The position numbers were made by a program, and so were the translations under genes. A DNA stretch of 5,237 bases from DATMBF01 sp035559595 (GTDB lineage: Bacteria > Bacteroidota > Ignavibacteria > UBA10030): positions 1 to 5,237 of the forward strand of contig DATMBF010000010.1 in the NCBI GenBank assembly GCA_035559595.1. The letters run 5' to 3'. A model generated the notes under the pieces. The model saw only the letters and a program-made list of their open reading frames with translations, had not been told where the DNA came from and ran no database searches. Below, one piece after another: positions 4,321-5,237 of the stretch (the first letter of the stretch is position 1; every line of letters starts with the position of its first letter).

Positions 4321-5237
4321 AACCTCGTCTTGTCGATCTCCTGCTCTGTCTTACCCTGTCGCTCTGGTATGCTCTGCCGGCCCTGGCGCAAGACCAGTGC
4401 TACACGTGTCATGAGGCGCTAGGCGATAAGCCCTCCGAGCTGTTCAAGAAGGACGTCCACTTCAAGAAAGGAATCAGCTGCGCGGACTGCCACGGTGGTA
4501 ATCCGAGCAAGGAAGAGATGGAAATGGCGATGGACAAGTCGAAGGGTTTCAAAGGAGTGCCGAAAGGTGATGCCATTTCCGAGACGTGCGTAACCTGCCA
4601 TGCGAACGCTGAGAAGATGAGGAGTTTCGGCTCGTCGTTGCCGACCAACCAATGGGAACTGCTGCAAACCAGCGTACACGGGAAGCTTTCCGTCACCGCA
4701 AAGGAGCACATTGCGCAATGCACCACCTGTCACAACGCGCATGGTATTGTGTCGGTGAAAAACCCCGCTTCGCCGGTGCACCCGCTCAATGTTGTCCAAA
4801 CCTGCGCCAAGTGCCACAGCAATGCAGCGTTTATGCGGACGTACAACCCGTCGCTACCGGTTGATCAGCTCGAAAAATATCGGACAAGCGTCCACGGCAA
4901 GCGCAACGCGAAAGGCGATCCCAAGGCTGCCGAATGCGCCAGTTGCCACGGCAGTCACGACATCCGCGCGGCGAAGGATGTGAAATCGAAGGTCTATGCC
5001 ACGAACATCCCGCAAACATGCGCCGCATGCCACAGCAATGCCGAGTATATGAAGCCGTACAAGATCCCGACAGACCAGTACGACCAATTTGTCTCTAGCG
5101 TTCACGGTCAAGCTCTGTTGGTGAAGAAAGACCTCGGCGCGCCGGCGTGCAATTCCTGCCACGGCAATCACGGTGCAACGCCGCCGGGCGTTTCGTCCAT
5201 CTCGAAAGTCTGCGGTACCTGCCACGCGCTCAATGCC
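4317..5237 (+). CDS. Exported multihaem cytochrome c, at least nine haems (partial)
   Basis: The ATG overlaps the cytochrome b stop (ATGA), so the genes are translationally coupled. The frame is open for 307 codons to the window end. Residues 1-24 form a Sec signal peptide (basic start, leucine-rich core, cleavage predicted after ALA at 22-24). Nine CxxCH motifs follow at 28, 55, 91, 135, 163, 207, 235, 278 and 299, and more are likely beyond the edge. The protein is built from repeats of about 70-73 residues. Each opens with a conserved His (DVHFK at 46, SVHG at 119, 191 and 261), and its haem motifs are followed by patterns such as CHGSH and CHSNAEYM; those His could be distal haem ligands. 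No membrane anchor is seen so far. It resembles the doubled-CxxCH multihaem cytochromes of dissimilatory metal- or nitrogen-respiring bacteria. It is likely an electron carrier for the complex encoded just upstream; the terminal acceptor is unknown. Confidence 0.93.
   Translation, partial: MKPRLVDLLLCLTLSLWYALPALAQDQCYTCHEALGDKPSELFKKDVHFKKGISCADCHGGNPSKEEMEMAMDKSKGFKGVPKGDAISETCVTCHANAEKMRSFGSSLPTNQWELLQTSVHGKLSVTAKEHIAQCTTCHNAHGIVSVKNPASPVHPLNVVQTCAKCHSNAAFMRTYNPSLPVDQLEKYRTSVHGKRNAKGDPKAAECASCHGSHDIRAAKDVKSKVYATNIPQTCAACHSNAEYMKPYKIPTDQYDQFVSSVHGQALLVKKDLGAPACNSCHGNHGATPPGVSSISKVCGTCHALNA
4452..5237 (+). repeat. Repeated two-haem modules within the multihaem cytochrome
   Basis: Four protein-level units begin near residues 46, 119, 191 and 261 of the cytochrome, each with the order (S/D)VH(G/F), CxxCH(G/N), then a second CxxCH. 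Three units also share CHxNA with a nearby Met (AEKM, AAFM, AEYM). Spacing between the His of successive units is 73, 72 and 70 residues. The fourth unit is cut by the window end. This suggests growth of the gene by internal duplication. Confidence 0.8.

Noticed and set aside
4347..4349. Cys11 of the nine-haem cytochrome as a lipoprotein cysteine
   Set aside because: It lies in the middle of the signal peptide core, too early for a lipobox, and a good Sec cleavage site follows at residue 24.
4409..4817. - strand open frames at 4409-4817 and 4854-5225
   Set aside because: They are antisense to the nine-haem cytochrome, which has signal peptide and haem motifs in its own frame.
1..5237. tRNA, rRNA, CRISPR array, insertion sequence or transposase
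   Set aside because: I looked for cloverleaf sequences, regularly spaced repeats and terminal inverted repeats and saw none.

Overview
The window holds the start of a respiratory operon on the + strand (1190 to the right edge, cut off) and the end of a partly decayed signalling locus on the - strand (left edge to about 880). Between them lies a regulatory stretch of roughly 310 bases.

Organism: bacterial, with genes of moderate GC content and a more AT-rich intergenic region. A menaquinol-type Rieske/cytochrome b pair set among multihaem cytochromes c points to an anaerobic or facultative respirer of the Nitrospirota, Desulfobacterota/Geobacterales, Acidobacteriota or Ignavibacteria/Chlorobi kind. 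The four respiratory genes lack clear Shine-Dalgarno sequences, which would suit the Bacteroidota/Chlorobiota group, but the phylum cannot be fixed from this window.

Left part: 1-155 (-) is the N-terminus of a response regulator receiver domain resembling NtrC-type (sigma-54 activator) regulators. Directly upstream of it, ending 2 nt before its ATG, is a stop-bounded reading frame (158-487, -) that still carries the G2 box and C-terminal end of a histidine kinase ATPase domain but has no usable start codon. Further upstream (614-876, -) is a fragment resembling the H-protein of glycine cleavage (GcvH), probably frameshifted. I infer a former gcvH-like / histidine kinase / response regulator operon of which only the regulator may be whole.

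Middle part: 877-1189 holds no gene. It has a sigma-54-like -24/-12 element at 1060-1075, flanked by a 10-bp inverted repeat, about 115 bp ahead of the first cytochrome gene.

Right part: four tightly arranged + strand genes encode (i) a membrane-anchored seven-haem NapC/NirT-like cytochrome c, (ii) a Rieske iron-sulfur protein, (iii) a fused b6/subunit IV-type cytochrome b and (iv) an exported cytochrome c with at least nine haems, cut by the window end. Together they look like a Rieske/cytochrome b quinol-oxidising complex that passes electrons into multihaem cytochromes instead of a monohaem cytochrome c1 or f. The predicted flow is menaquinol to Rieske and haems b, then to the multihaem cytochromes, then to an unknown periplasmic or extracellular acceptor. 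The nearby NtrC-like regulator and the sigma-54-like box suggest, without proof, that the operon is under two-component control.
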